This document shows positions 42,749-52,282 of a stretch of 64,000 nt of DNA, piece by piece. Positions within the stretch are counted from its first letter, which is position 1, and each line of letters starts with the position of its first letter. Made by a program: the position numbers and the translations under genes. The stretch comes from Chryseobacterium echinoideorum (GTDB lineage: Bacteria; Bacteroidota; Bacteroidia; Flavobacteriales; Weeksellaceae), in contig NZ_VKNW01000003.1 in the NCBI RefSeq assembly GCF_007474535.1, positions 310,001 to 374,000 of the forward strand, written 5' to 3'. The notes under the pieces are model-generated. The model had not been told where the DNA came from, ran no database searches, and saw only the letters and a program-made list of their open reading frames with translations.

Positions 42749-44689
42749 TTAGTTGAACAAATACCACACTATACCAATGTTTAATCTGAAATCATATACA
42801 GGGTAATGTGGAAATGCGTACGCTTTGTTGTGAGAAATCAAAGTTCCTATCTGCTGACCTTCTATGAAGAAAAACATTTTTTTTACTTTCATATTAAAAT
42901 ATAGATCGGCGATTGGCTGTCCGCCAATAGAGAAAGAGTCATTCCCAGGCAAAATATATTCATTAAGAATAGGAAAATATTCTCTTGATGCAAATTTTGA
43001 AAAGTAATACACTTTTAAACCTGTCTGAATTTCCGCAGCATTTTTAAATGCTTTAGACTGAAAGAAAAAATTGGCTCTTCCGATTATTGATGGCATCGGA
43101 AGCAATTCTTTATTAGTAAGTGCATTCTGAAACTGAACTCTCGTATTCAGATGGAATTTACCGTATGAAAATGTAGCATCACCACCAATCTGAGAAATAT
43201 TTAAGGAGTTATTGCTTTGCTTGGGCTGTGCATCCGCACTGAAATAAGTATAGTTATCTATTCTGAAATAATTAGCAAATAATTGAGACTGAAACCATTT
43301 TAAATTAACACTTCCTCCTACTTCTGTCACCGATTGATTTTTTGCATCTTCTAGGAAATAATTGAATCCTCGGTAAATTGAAGTATTTGCTAAATAGTTG
43401 AATGACGGATATGCACTTTGGAAATTAATTTTTGCGTCAACAAAATAATCCTTGATTGGTTCAAACTTTACATTATTGGTTGATTTAATATAACTGCCAA
43501 ACTTACTTCCGTTTGAAAATTCGAGAAAAGATTTTAATTGGAATTTCTCAAATAATTTTATCTGGATATTTCCTACTGCACCCAATCTGCTTTCTTTAAT
43601 TTCAGAAGGTATATTTAAAGAGGGTAAAACATTTTCTGTAATCCCAAATTTTAAATTTTGATATCTTACTCCTGCATCTAGCTTAAAACGCTCATTATCG
43701 AAAACCAGACTCACTGTATTGCTTAAATTGTTTGAATATTTTTTTGTAGAAAGTGGAAATCCGCCAATAATATCTGTAGGCAATTCAAACCAATAATTCT
43801 CTACCGCGTTTTGATCGTAGTAGTATTTATTTCCTTGGTTAAATATTGTGTGTCTGATTCTAAATGGAAATTTTTCACTATTAAAAGGCGTAAACTGATG
43901 ACTCAAATAATATCGTCGATATGAAAACTGTGAACTTGATGACTGCAAATTGACCTGTGCATTTTGTCTGTTTCTAAATTGTCTTTCTCCAGATAAAAAA
44001 AGATCGTCATCAATTATTCCTCCATTTTCCTGATTATTAACATTCTGATGAAGGTAATGGGCAAATAATTCATAATTTCCTTTCTTAGAGGTATAATGAC
44101 CAGAAAACAAAGTATTATTATTGGCTGCCAAAGAATTTCTATAGAAACCTTGCGAACGAAGTCCCATATAATCCAGTGAAAAATTAAATTGCTTTCCAAT
44201 ATTCTGAGTGTAGGTAGACTGCAATGCAGCGCCGTTTCTCATCGCTGTATGATAAATAAATGTTGCTGTCGGGGTTTTAACATCATAATATTTTACATCA
44301 TTGATCCCAATAATCCCGTACGATTTATTAGCAGGTAAAAGAGAAAGATTCTGCTCAGGATTTACTTCGTAAGATAATGGATTGAAGCCGGCTCCGATAT
44401 TGGCAAACTGCACTCTTCCAAAATTATCTCTATTGTTATACTGTGAAAAAATATAGGTTTTATTAAACGTCATGACCGTATCAAAGATCTTCTTTTCAGA
44501 AAACTGTGTTTGATATTGGTAATCATTAATCGTCGGTTTAAAGATTTTCAATGAGTCTTTGTTACCCGAATCTACGACTAAGGTATCAGACATTTTTTTT
44601 TCAAGTCTGTTTGAATCTGTTTTATTCCTTATAACTTGTGCATTAGCAGAAAGACTAAGGAAAAATATAATGAGAAATAAGTATTTCAT
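42749..44689 (-). CDS. Putative outer-membrane porin
   Basis: 646 residues from the ATG at 44689 (MKYLFLIIFFLSLSANAQ signal peptide; an in-frame upstream ATG adds seven poor residues). The mature protein is an aromatic-rich beta barrel: many alternating strands such as NFSLDYMGLRSQGFYRN and KRSFLEFSN-like segments, ending FRLNIGIVWYLFN with a terminal aromatic residue as required for the BAM machine. The N-terminal DTVMTFNKTYIFSQYNNRDNFG matches the Bacteroidota putative-porin family. Substrate unknown. It lies 14 bp upstream of bshC and may be cotranscribed with it. Confidence 0.85.
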   Translation of the reverse strand: MKYLFLIIFFLSLSANAQVIRNKTDSNRLEKKMSDTLVVDSGNKDSLKIFKPTINDYQYQTQFSEKKIFDTVMTFNKTYIFSQYNNRDNFGRVQFANIGAGFNPLSYEVNPEQNLSLLPANKSYGIIGINDVKYYDVKTPTATFIYHTAMRNGAALQSTYTQNIGKQFNFSLDYMGLRSQGFYRNSLAANNNTLFSGHYTSKKGNYELFAHYLHQNVNNQENGGIIDDDLFLSGERQFRNRQNAQVNLQSSSSQFSYRRYYLSHQFTPFNSEKFPFRIRHTIFNQGNKYYYDQNAVENYWFELPTDIIGGFPLSTKKYSNNLSNTVSLVFDNERFKLDAGVRYQNLKFGITENVLPSLNIPSEIKESRLGAVGNIQIKLFEKFQLKSFLEFSNGSKFGSYIKSTNNVKFEPIKDYFVDAKINFQSAYPSFNYLANTSIYRGFNYFLEDAKNQSVTEVGGSVNLKWFQSQLFANYFRIDNYTYFSADAQPKQSNNSLNISQIGGDATFSYGKFHLNTRVQFQNALTNKELLPMPSIIGRANFFFQSKAFKNAAEIQTGLKVYYFSKFASREYFPILNEYILPGNDSFSIGGQPIADLYFNMKVKKMFFFIEGQQIGTLISHNKAYAFPHYPVYDFRLNIGIVWYLFN

Positions 44690-44900
44690 GAATCTTTTTT
44701 GTAAAGGCAAAAATAAGAAATAAATATGGTTAGGTATTAAGAAAGTATATTACAGACAAATAAATTGAATAATTAAATTGTATTACCATATCTATATAAA
44801 GCATCTGTTTAAAATTTTGTTTTTAAAAACAAAATAGGATAAGTAAAACTAACAGGTTCTCAATACTAAACACACAAATTACTAGAGTGAATTACAAAAA

Positions 44901-44928
44901 AATCCGCCTCAAAGTTATGAGACGGATT
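44901..44928 (-). terminator. Terminator of the second Sus operon
   Basis: AATCCG (44901-44906) pairs with CGGATT (44923-44928), continued after one mismatch by CTC/GAG. The minus-strand continuation is a T run. Confidence 0.75.
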
Positions 44929-44982
44929 CTTAAATTGATTATTTGGAAGTTATTAATCCTTTATTAATTTAAACTAAACATA

Positions 44983-45792
44983 TTAATAACCTGTGAAAAC
45001 ATCGTCATAAGATGTCTTTCCTCCAGAAGTGTAAGTTGCACCTGTTGGTGTACCATAAGATAGTCTTAGAATCATTTTTTTATTACAAAAAGCTATACTT
45101 CCTTTTGTACCATCAACAGCTGGTTTAATCATGATCATTCCATTTGCACCATTTACATATCCAGTTTGTTGAGGAGTAGTTGGCAATGAAGCCTCTCCAG
45201 TTAATGGATTAAAATTAACAACAATATCAAAACCAGTTTCTATATAATCTTTTAAAATAAGTGTATTTGGAGAAGACCCAAGTGTTATTTGAGTGTCATA
45301 TGTTCCAAATAAAACATTTTTAACAGAAAATATTCCTGGGAAAGTTGATGCCGGGCAAACTAAATCAAATGCAACTTCAACTTCTCTATTAAATGTTGCT
45401 AGAGGTAAAGAAGCAGATTTAATTGTGAAGTAAGCTTTTTTACCAGACTTTGCTGCAGCTTCTTTAACATTTATTTTAAAATCTCCAATAGATGTTCCAG
45501 CTTTTAAGACGTCAGTTCCCTCAACAATGGTAAAATCAGTTCCTAAAACGGCTGTAGATTTAGAAGAGTTAAATACTATTTCTACAGTATTATCAGAATC
45601 TACTGATTTTGTTACACCATAAGTAATTACATTGTCAGAACTACCCGTATTCAAAGTAACTAATGCTTTTTGCGAAGTTGTATTAAAATGTAATTCACTA
45701 TCGCCCTCTGTAAAAGGTTGCTCTGCTTCGCATGACAAATTTAAACTACATATTGCTATGCCTAAAAATAATGTATTCAGAATTTTTTTCAT
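44983..45792 (-). CDS. Surface lipoprotein of the second Sus operon (Calx-beta/DUF1735-like)
   Basis: 269 residues; lipoprotein signal with lipobox LNLSC (Cys20). The N-terminal half (about 40-145) looks like a Calx-beta or BT_3987-N type sandwich: DSDNTVEIVFNSSKSTAVLG, TDFTIVEGTDVLKAGTS and AYFTIKSASLP. The C-terminal half is beta-rich with two Cys (in DLVCPAS and IAFCNKK). Such proteins accompany SusC/SusD pairs and present or bind the substrate at the surface. It is third in the operon, 23 bp after SusD. I cannot assign the exact Pfam family. Confidence 0.68.
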   Translation of the reverse strand: MKKILNTLFLGIAICSLNLSCEAEQPFTEGDSELHFNTTSQKALVTLNTGSSDNVITYGVTKSVDSDNTVEIVFNSSKSTAVLGTDFTIVEGTDVLKAGTSIGDFKINVKEAAAKSGKKAYFTIKSASLPLATFNREVEVAFDLVCPASTFPGIFSVKNVLFGTYDTQITLGSSPNTLILKDYIETGFDIVVNFNPLTGEASLPTTPQQTGYVNGANGMIMIKPAVDGTKGSIAFCNKKMILRLSYGTPTGATYTSGGKTSYDDVFTGY

Positions 45793-45815
45793 AAGAAAAA
45801 CTTTAATATTAAAAA

Positions 45816-47360
45816 TTAATAACCTGGATTTTGCTGAATCGCAGAGTTAACTTTAGTCTCAATAGTAGGAATTGGCAATGCCCACTTATAGCTATTTAAT
45901 GGTAAATTTGAAGGATTTGCCGCAGGATAATTAGCCGTTGACGATTGATAATCTGCTGGATGTCTATCTATACCAGAATTAGCTAAAGTACCTAATCTTT
46001 TTATATCAATAAACCTATAACCCTCGAAAGCAAATTCGATTCTTCTTTCATCTAATATTGCTTTCCAAGCCTCAGTAACAGTTGCATAAGTAGGAAGTAC
46101 TTGTGGAGAAATAAATCTGTTATCTCTTAAAGCTTTGATCGCAGTAGCAACACCTACTAAATCATTTGAATTAGCTCGAGCTTCTGCTTTGATTAAATAC
46201 ATTTCAGATAAACGCATTATTTTAATATCGTTATTATTTGCATTAGATGCTGTACTCGCCCAAGGAGTACCATTTAAAGTTAATGTACCACCATGTTTAT
46301 TTAATAGTAGTCTATCTGAAGATCTAACATTTGAAGATGTTGCATAGTTAGGATCTATAATTGAATTAGGATGCACCAGAGTTCTGTAACGAGTGTCGTT
46401 TAGGTCCAACTTATTATATAATGCTCTACTTAATTCAAAGAAAGGTGCACCAGCAACAGATGGTGATCCATTGTACCAAGCATTATGTAGATTGCTAGCT
46501 TGTGCATTTTGCGTAGCTAGTCTTTTAAACTTAAATATTACTTCAGTGTTAATACTATTTGATTCTGTAAGAAAAACACTCGGATAATTATTATAATTAG
46601 CAAGTACTAAACCAGAATTATTAATGACAGTATTAGCCCAAGTTTCAGCATCAGAATAATCTCCAGCATAAGCATAAGCTCTAGCTTTTAATCCTTGAGC
46701 AAAAAACTTATTAGCATAAATATTTGAAAAAAGATTACTTGTCAAGCCGTCAAATAATGTAATTGCAGTAGTCAGATCACTTTGAATTAAGCTATAGAAC
46801 TGTGCATTAGTATTTCTAGGAAAATCGTTATCGTCTACAACAAAAACTCTATCAGCCAAAATTCCTGCTAATGCATTGGGATTTTTCATATCCGTTGTAA
46901 AATACGAAAGAATTGTTAAGTGACAATAAGCCCTTAGAGTAAGTGCCTCAGCTTTAATCTTATTAATTTTATTTTTTTCTACAGCGGTTGTAGAAGGTAA
47001 TTTATCTGCTAGAATAAGTATTCGATTGATTCTAGCTAAATTTGCATAATTATTAGCCCAAATACTCTCTGGACCATTAGAAAGAGGATTAAGAAAGAAT
47101 ACATAATCATCATTTAGACCTTGACCTCCATTATCAAAGGCTATGCTCGCTTCATCAGTAAAAACTGACACAAATGCTGATTGACTACGACTAGTTAATC
47201 CAGTATAAGTTGTATTTAAAAATAGTTGTAGTTCATCTGCGTTTTGGATAGCAGTCTCTTCTACCAAGGCACCTGGTGCGTAAGTCTCCATTAGTTCTTC
47301 GCTGCAAGAAATGAAGCTTAAGCTAAAAACTGCAGCAGTAATATATAATATCTTTTTCAT
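45816..47360 (-). CDS. SusD/RagB family surface lipoprotein (second operon)
   Basis: 514 residues; lipoprotein signal (LSFISCSEELMETYAPG, Cys19). SusD hallmarks include the N-terminal LNTTYTGLTSR, KAEALTLRAYCHLTILSYFTTD, the TPR-like helices in the middle and the C-terminal ILDERRIEFAFEGYRFIDIKRLG followed by a final ALPIPTIETKVN-type segment, typical of the large RagB group. The partner SusC lies 17 bp upstream. This operon differs from the first Sus operon in having the larger RagB-type SusD and only one accessory lipoprotein. Confidence 0.94.
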   Translation of the reverse strand: MKKILYITAAVFSLSFISCSEELMETYAPGALVEETAIQNADELQLFLNTTYTGLTSRSQSAFVSVFTDEASIAFDNGGQGLNDDYVFFLNPLSNGPESIWANNYANLARINRILILADKLPSTTAVEKNKINKIKAEALTLRAYCHLTILSYFTTDMKNPNALAGILADRVFVVDDNDFPRNTNAQFYSLIQSDLTTAITLFDGLTSNLFSNIYANKFFAQGLKARAYAYAGDYSDAETWANTVINNSGLVLANYNNYPSVFLTESNSINTEVIFKFKRLATQNAQASNLHNAWYNGSPSVAGAPFFELSRALYNKLDLNDTRYRTLVHPNSIIDPNYATSSNVRSSDRLLLNKHGGTLTLNGTPWASTASNANNNDIKIMRLSEMYLIKAEARANSNDLVGVATAIKALRDNRFISPQVLPTYATVTEAWKAILDERRIEFAFEGYRFIDIKRLGTLANSGIDRHPADYQSSTANYPAANPSNLPLNSYKWALPIPTIETKVNSAIQQNPGY

Positions 47361-47377
47361 TAGTTAAATTTTAAGTA

Positions 47378-50212
47378 TTAGAATTTAATATCAAACCCAA
47401 GGGTATATGTTCTAGGTGTCGGATACCTTCCTTGATCTGATGCTATGTTACTTTCTGCATCAAACCCCTTCCATTTACTCCATGTTAGGAGATTTTCGGC
47501 TTGTAAAGTAATAGAAACACTATTTACAAAAGTACCACTAAGTAATGATTTTGGCACATTATATCCAACCTGTAAATTTCTTAATCTCAAATAAGAGGCA
47601 TCAACTAAAAATCTGTCTGAAAGACCTTGAGCGTTTAAATTTGATGCTTTTAAAGAAGGAACATTAGTATTAGTATTGTTCGGTGTCCAAGCATTAAGCA
47701 TATCAGCACTCATGTTAAAATTACCAATACTACTAGGATTCATAACTGATGACCAGTCATAATCATATCTATATACTTGAGCCACATAAGTAAATGTTGT
47801 ATTTACAAACAAACCTTTATAAGTAAAATCGAACCCGAACCCTCCTTGATACCTTGGATTAAAGCCATATTTTAGAGGTTTCAAATCAGCTGTAGTTGGG
47901 CTTTCGGTTGGTCTTCCATTAGCATCTTCAAACAAAAGATTACCATTTGATTGATTTACTCCTAAATAGTGATATACATATGGAGCTTGATAAAGCTGAC
48001 CATTAGCGCTATAAACTTGTGGGATTTCTCCGTCAATTAAAATCTCTGTAGGTAAATTGTACACCCTCTCTTTATTGAACGCTCCATTACCTCTTAAAGT
48101 AAACTTGACATTACTATTTCTAATTATATCATAAGCCAAATTAACTTCTATACCATTGTTTTTTAAATCAATAGGAGAGTTTGTATTTACTGCTGCTTGT
48201 CCAACAAGTAAACTTTGTGGCCATGGATAGAAGATTTCAACCCCTTTCTTTTCGTACACATCGAACGTACCTCTTAATCTTCTACTTAACAGTTCAAAGT
48301 CAAAACCTACATTCCATTGCTTTGTTGTTTCCCAACGTAAATCAGGATCTCCTAAACTCACATTCAGACCTTGAGTACCATTATAAACGTTTGTTACTCC
48401 TACAAATGAATCTTTATATAATGGGGGATTTAAACCCGCAAAAACCGAACCATCAACAACCCTTTGATTACCAGCCGTTCCATAAGAACCTCTAAACTTT
48501 AAAATATTAATAAAATCCAAGTTCTCCATAAAATCCTCCTCATTAATATTCCATCTTGCACCTACCGACCAAAAGGTCCCCCATCTATTATCCTTACTAA
48601 ATCTACTCGTAGCATCTCTTCTAACATTTGCTACGACACCATACTTAGTATTATAATCATAATCTAAATTACCAAAAAAAGAATACATATTAAGTCTAGA
48701 TTGCCCTGCACTTATATCAGGAACATTATAATTATCTCCTGGGACATATGCAGGGTACCCTGTTCCAGCACCCGGAACCCATAATTTTGGATTTAAACCG
48801 TTTTGGGTGAGACTTTGTGTCCTAATCATATAATTATTGTATTCGTATCCTGCTAAAACATCAAATTTATGATTACCTATACGTTTTACATAATTTAATT
48901 GATATAAATTATTGAAATTAAACTGTCTTGATGCAGACATTGTTTCAAATCCGATCCAAGTCTGACCATCTCCTCTGAAATAGTTTGCATTCCAAGATTC
49001 AGGTCTTTCATAAGTATTTCCGTCAAGCGATAGTAATTGAGCATTTGTTCTCATCGTAGCCGTCAAATCGTCTGTAATCTTATAATTAACCTCAGATGTT
49101 AAATCTAATCTTAAATCATCAACATAAGTCTTATATGTTTTGACTTTGTCAATCAAAAATAAAGGCGAATTAACTAAATTAGCGGAAATTTCTCCATTTG
49201 CTGCCCATTCATCTGGTGAAATATATCTTGCACCTCTAAGTGCTCCGATTACTAAATTATTATTAACACCTCCTGTACCCAGACCAGCAGCTTGATTATT
49301 CCTAGAGAATCCCGCATAAACACCAACTCTATAAGTCAGTTTATTATCATTTGACTTTCCATTAACATTTGTTCTTAGGGCAAATCTTTTCAAACCTGTT
49401 GTTGCTAAAATACCAGCCTGTTCCAAATAATGAACATTTGTGTAGGAACTTATATTTTTAGCACCAGTTGTTATTGAAAAATCATGACTTTGCAAAAGAG
49501 ACGGATTAAAGAAATAATTCAACCAATCTGTATTTGTTCCACTATAATTATTAATAGCCTGATCGGTCATGGTAGAACCCCTACCAGCACCAAACATTTT
49601 TTCAATCCTAAGCATCTGCTGAGCATCCGCCATATTATATCTGTTAGACTGCAAAGTTGAAACCCCTACTTGAGAACGATAATTAAAAGTCGTTCTAGAA
49701 TTAAATCCACCCCCTCTAGTTTTAATAACAATCACACCATTTGCTCCTCTATTACCATACATTGCTGTAGCCGAAGCATCTTTTAAAACCTCCATTGATT
49801 CAACATCATTAGGATTTAAAGATCTAAAACTATCAGCGTTTGTTGGAAAACCATCAATAACATACAAAGGATCTGAGTTACCATTAATAGTACTAAATCC
49901 TCTAATAATTACTGTTGGTTTAGCTCCAGGCTGCCCACTTCCAGTAGAGATATTAACACCTGCTAACTGACCCTGAGCAATATTCATTAGATTAGAATTG
50001 GGTCTGTTATTAATTTGTTCACTTTCAATTTTTGCTGTCGAAATAACAGCTTCTTTCTTCGTTGTAGACTTCAATCCAACAACAACAACCTCTTCAATTA
50101 TTCTTTCTTGCCCATTTTTCACGCTATCGCTTTGTTTTTCCTGTGCAATTACCATTGCACCTCCTAAGAAAAAAAGCACACCAGTACTTAGTAACTTGAG
50201 TTTAACATTCAT
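47378..50212 (-). CDS. SusC/RagA family TonB-dependent transporter (second operon)
   Basis: 944 residues from the ATG at 50212 (MNVKLKLLSTGVLFFLGGAM signal peptide; an ATG at 50242 lies inside the promoter). The plug (about 40-180) contains RIIEEVVVVGLKSTTKKE, PTVIIRGFSTINGNSDPLYV and LKDASATAMYGNRGANGVIVIKT, diagnostic for SusC/RagA. The barrel ends TYTLGFDIKF. No carboxypeptidase-D-like N-terminal domain is present. First gene of a three-gene uptake operon (SusC, SusD, lipoprotein). It has a good consensus promoter. Confidence 0.95.
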   Translation of the reverse strand: MNVKLKLLSTGVLFFLGGAMVIAQEKQSDSVKNGQERIIEEVVVVGLKSTTKKEAVISTAKIESEQINNRPNSNLMNIAQGQLAGVNISTGSGQPGAKPTVIIRGFSTINGNSDPLYVIDGFPTNADSFRSLNPNDVESMEVLKDASATAMYGNRGANGVIVIKTRGGGFNSRTTFNYRSQVGVSTLQSNRYNMADAQQMLRIEKMFGAGRGSTMTDQAINNYSGTNTDWLNYFFNPSLLQSHDFSITTGAKNISSYTNVHYLEQAGILATTGLKRFALRTNVNGKSNDNKLTYRVGVYAGFSRNNQAAGLGTGGVNNNLVIGALRGARYISPDEWAANGEISANLVNSPLFLIDKVKTYKTYVDDLRLDLTSEVNYKITDDLTATMRTNAQLLSLDGNTYERPESWNANYFRGDGQTWIGFETMSASRQFNFNNLYQLNYVKRIGNHKFDVLAGYEYNNYMIRTQSLTQNGLNPKLWVPGAGTGYPAYVPGDNYNVPDISAGQSRLNMYSFFGNLDYDYNTKYGVVANVRRDATSRFSKDNRWGTFWSVGARWNINEEDFMENLDFINILKFRGSYGTAGNQRVVDGSVFAGLNPPLYKDSFVGVTNVYNGTQGLNVSLGDPDLRWETTKQWNVGFDFELLSRRLRGTFDVYEKKGVEIFYPWPQSLLVGQAAVNTNSPIDLKNNGIEVNLAYDIIRNSNVKFTLRGNGAFNKERVYNLPTEILIDGEIPQVYSANGQLYQAPYVYHYLGVNQSNGNLLFEDANGRPTESPTTADLKPLKYGFNPRYQGGFGFDFTYKGLFVNTTFTYVAQVYRYDYDWSSVMNPSSIGNFNMSADMLNAWTPNNTNTNVPSLKASNLNAQGLSDRFLVDASYLRLRNLQVGYNVPKSLLSGTFVNSVSITLQAENLLTWSKWKGFDAESNIASDQGRYPTPRTYTLGFDIKF

Positions 50213-50239
50213 ATTAACAAATTTTAATATTATTTGGTG

Positions 50240-50270
50240 CAAATATGTTAAAAAATATTAACACTACCAA
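50240..50270 (-). promoter_or_regulatory. Promoter of the second Sus operon
   Basis: Minus strand: TTG (50270-50268), a 20-nt spacer and CATATTTG (50247-50240), 7 of 8 positions matching TAnnTTTG. It lies 28 bp before the start codon. The stretch 50271-50914 that follows is about 640 bp of very AT-rich DNA in which I can support no gene. Confidence 0.5.
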
Positions 50271-50914
50271 ATTTTCGATATTTTTTTATAGAAAATAAAT
50301 TATATAGTTGTGAGATTTGTAAAATTATATCAAATTAACACAAAATAACACAATATCAAATATAAATTAATTTTTTTTAAAATAGAAAATTATTTATATA
50401 ATGAAAATCTTTGTTGACAACTCATATAAACTACATTTTTGATTTTCGCATTAAATCATTTCACTAATGCACTTGTAATTTCTATTCAAAGTAGTTCAAA
50501 ATATCGCTCAACCATTAAGATTAATTCAAAAATTGTCTGAAAAGAATAAGATTTGTAATAACAATTTACTAGAAACAACAACTCGTATATAAAAATTTAA
50601 TTTATTCTGAAATTATTATGATAATGGTTTAGTTTCATTTCGAAATCTACAAAACATTTAAAATTATTGGTAATAATTTATGAATATTAAGATTCTCCCA
50701 AATAACCATTCTCTTATGGGTTAAGAGAGCGAGAGTTTATCATGGATTAGTTTGTACGCCGTCAAACTACATTTGGCATGTGAGAACTTTTGTCATTTTA
50801 TTTAAAAAAAGAAATTGCTTAACAGAAATCGGAACATTGATAAAATGATAGTGTAACTTTTGATCACTGTTTGTTGACCAAGGACACTTATCAAACAAAT
50901 AAATACATTTGAAA

Positions 50915-51764
50915 TAACGTGAGTTCGGGATAAGAATAAATAAATTTATGATACAAAAAAGCAGAAAAATCAGTATATTTAAGGTATTGAAATTCAAATT
51001 TTTAACTAGAATTTCTGCTATGATTTCTGATGATAAAATTACAACTATTTATTACATTGTTGATGAGTTTTTTAAAGAATTTAATAGTGTTCTGAAAGAT
51101 TATACTCTGAAAGATCCGAAAATTAAGATCCGAAACCGAACATCTGCCCCTGTCTCAAAGTGAAGTAATGACTATTATGATCCTGTTTCATTACGGTGCA
51201 TTCAAAAACCTCAAGCACTTTTACCAGGGCTACGTACATAAAACCTTTAAAAACATTGCCCAAAAAGGACAATGTTCTCTGGGGTGGTTTTATGGATTTA
51301 AACTTCATTTGATTATTAATGACAGAGGAGAAGTTTTAGATTTTATCCTAACAACAGGAAATGTAGATGACCGAGAACCACTGAAAAGTATGGATTTGCA
51401 TAAATGGATTTTTGGAAAACTATTTGGTGACAAAGGTTATATTGGGAAGGATTTGTTTGAACAGCTTTTTATTGATGGAGTTCATCTCATCACGAGAATA
51501 AAGAAGAATATGAAAAATTCTTTAATGCTTTTACAAGACAAAATTATGCTCAGAAAAAGAGCTTTGATAGAGTCTGTCAACGATGAACTCAAGAATATTT
51601 GTCAAATAGAACATACCCATCACAGAAGTTTTGATAACTTTATTCTGAATATTTTGTCGGCTTTAGCAGCTTATTCGTTCTTTGATAAAAAACCATCAAT
51701 AAACACCAAGGGCGACATTATTGATGAAGATAGATGGATTGCGGCTTAAATCGAACTCACGTTA
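50915..51764 (+). mobile_element. Internally deleted IS982-family element
   Basis: Bounded by perfect 13-bp inverted repeats: TAACGTGAGTTCG (50915-50927) and CGAACTCACGTTA (51752-51764), of the type seen in IS982 ends. The interior holds only a transposase remnant with a frameshift and a central deletion. The element could be mobilised only in trans. I see no clear target-site duplication. Confidence 0.8.
51020..51749 (+). pseudogene. IS982-family transposase, frameshifted and internally deleted
   Basis: The N-terminal part (ISDDKITTIYYIVDEFFKEF) is in one frame until a stop at 51163; the rest continues in another frame from about 51150: LSQSEVMTIMILFHYGAFKN, then GYVHKTFKNIAQKGQCSLGW, GWFYGFKLHLIINDRGEVLD, FGDKGYIGKDLFEQLF and RKRALIESVNDELKNICQIE. 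Compared with full IS982 proteins as I know them, some 70 residues are missing between KHFYQGYV and HKTFK, including the first catalytic Asp. The later acidic residues (Asp in GDKGY, Glu in IESVNDEL) remain. The gene is dead. Confidence 0.85.
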
Positions 51765-51781
51765 AGTAATACCTTTGAGTT

Positions 51782-52000
51782 ATGAATATTGAAAATATCA
51801 GACAGCCATTTATAGAAAAATTTCCCGGAGACTTTTCAGGAAATACCATGCAGAATAAATTTAACGAAAATGATCTTTATTTTTTAGCCGCAACCCATCT
51901 TCCGGATTATATTAAAACTTATTCTACAGCGTATGCCGGACATAAGTTCGGAAACTGGGCCTCTCACTCCCGCACCAATCCTTTCGTGAGGCTTACCTAA
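51782..52000 (+). pseudogene. SelO (protein adenylyltransferase) N-terminal remnant fused to a repeat
   Basis: The first residues (MNIENIRQPFIEKFPGDFSG) are the typical flavobacterial SelO/YdiU start. After NTMQ the sequence jumps to FNENDLYFLAATHLPDYIKT and YSTAYAGHKFGNWA, so about 35 residues are missing; GHxFGNWA is a SelO hallmark. At about 51961 SelO sequence stops and the frame runs into the dispersed repeat, ending SHSRTNPFVRLT. The other roughly 430 residues, including the kinase-like core, are absent. This is a relic of at least two deletions, 17 bp from the IS982 element, which probably caused part of the loss. Confidence 0.78.
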
Positions 52001-52036
52001 ACAAACCATTCATAAAATCTGAGCGATTTTTAAAAG
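51961..52036 (+). repeat. Dispersed palindrome-plus-terminator repeat, copy 5
   Basis: CCGCACCAATCCTTTCGTGAGG-like palindrome arms, the AAACAAA spacer and a degraded hairpin ACCATTC...GAGCGATTTTT. It aligns with copy 4 at 25785-25860. The rest of 52037-52200 shows no gene. Confidence 0.6.
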
Positions 52037-52201
52037 TTCTTTTATAATTCTGAGAGCAAGAACTGTATCTTTGAATGGTTAGTTTTTCTTTATAAGAATC
52101 TATGAGTGAAATAATTTCCAGGTATGTTTTTTAGTAAAAAATTTGTCTATCCAAAAAATATCAATCAGCAAAACATATAAAAGAATTGGCGCAATATATA
52201 T

Positions 52202-52231
52202 TTGTCATTATTGAAGTAATGCGTAAATTTG
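52202..52231 (+). promoter_or_regulatory. Promoter of the propeller-protein gene
   Basis: TTG (52202-52204), a 19-nt spacer and TAAATTTG (52224-52231): full consensus match. The start codon follows about 50 bp later, at 52283. Confidence 0.6.
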
Positions 52232-52282
52232 GGTGTTAACAGCAATAGTAAAACGACACTCTTCAATAAACAAATAGAATAA

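Noticed and set aside
50271-50914. Hidden small gene in the 640-bp AT-rich gap
   Set aside because: No frame with a plausible start, composition or homology could be supported on either strand.
50767-50997. Minus-strand open frame in the gap before the IS982 remnant
   Set aside because: Runs into the inverted repeat of the element, low-complexity product, no family pattern.
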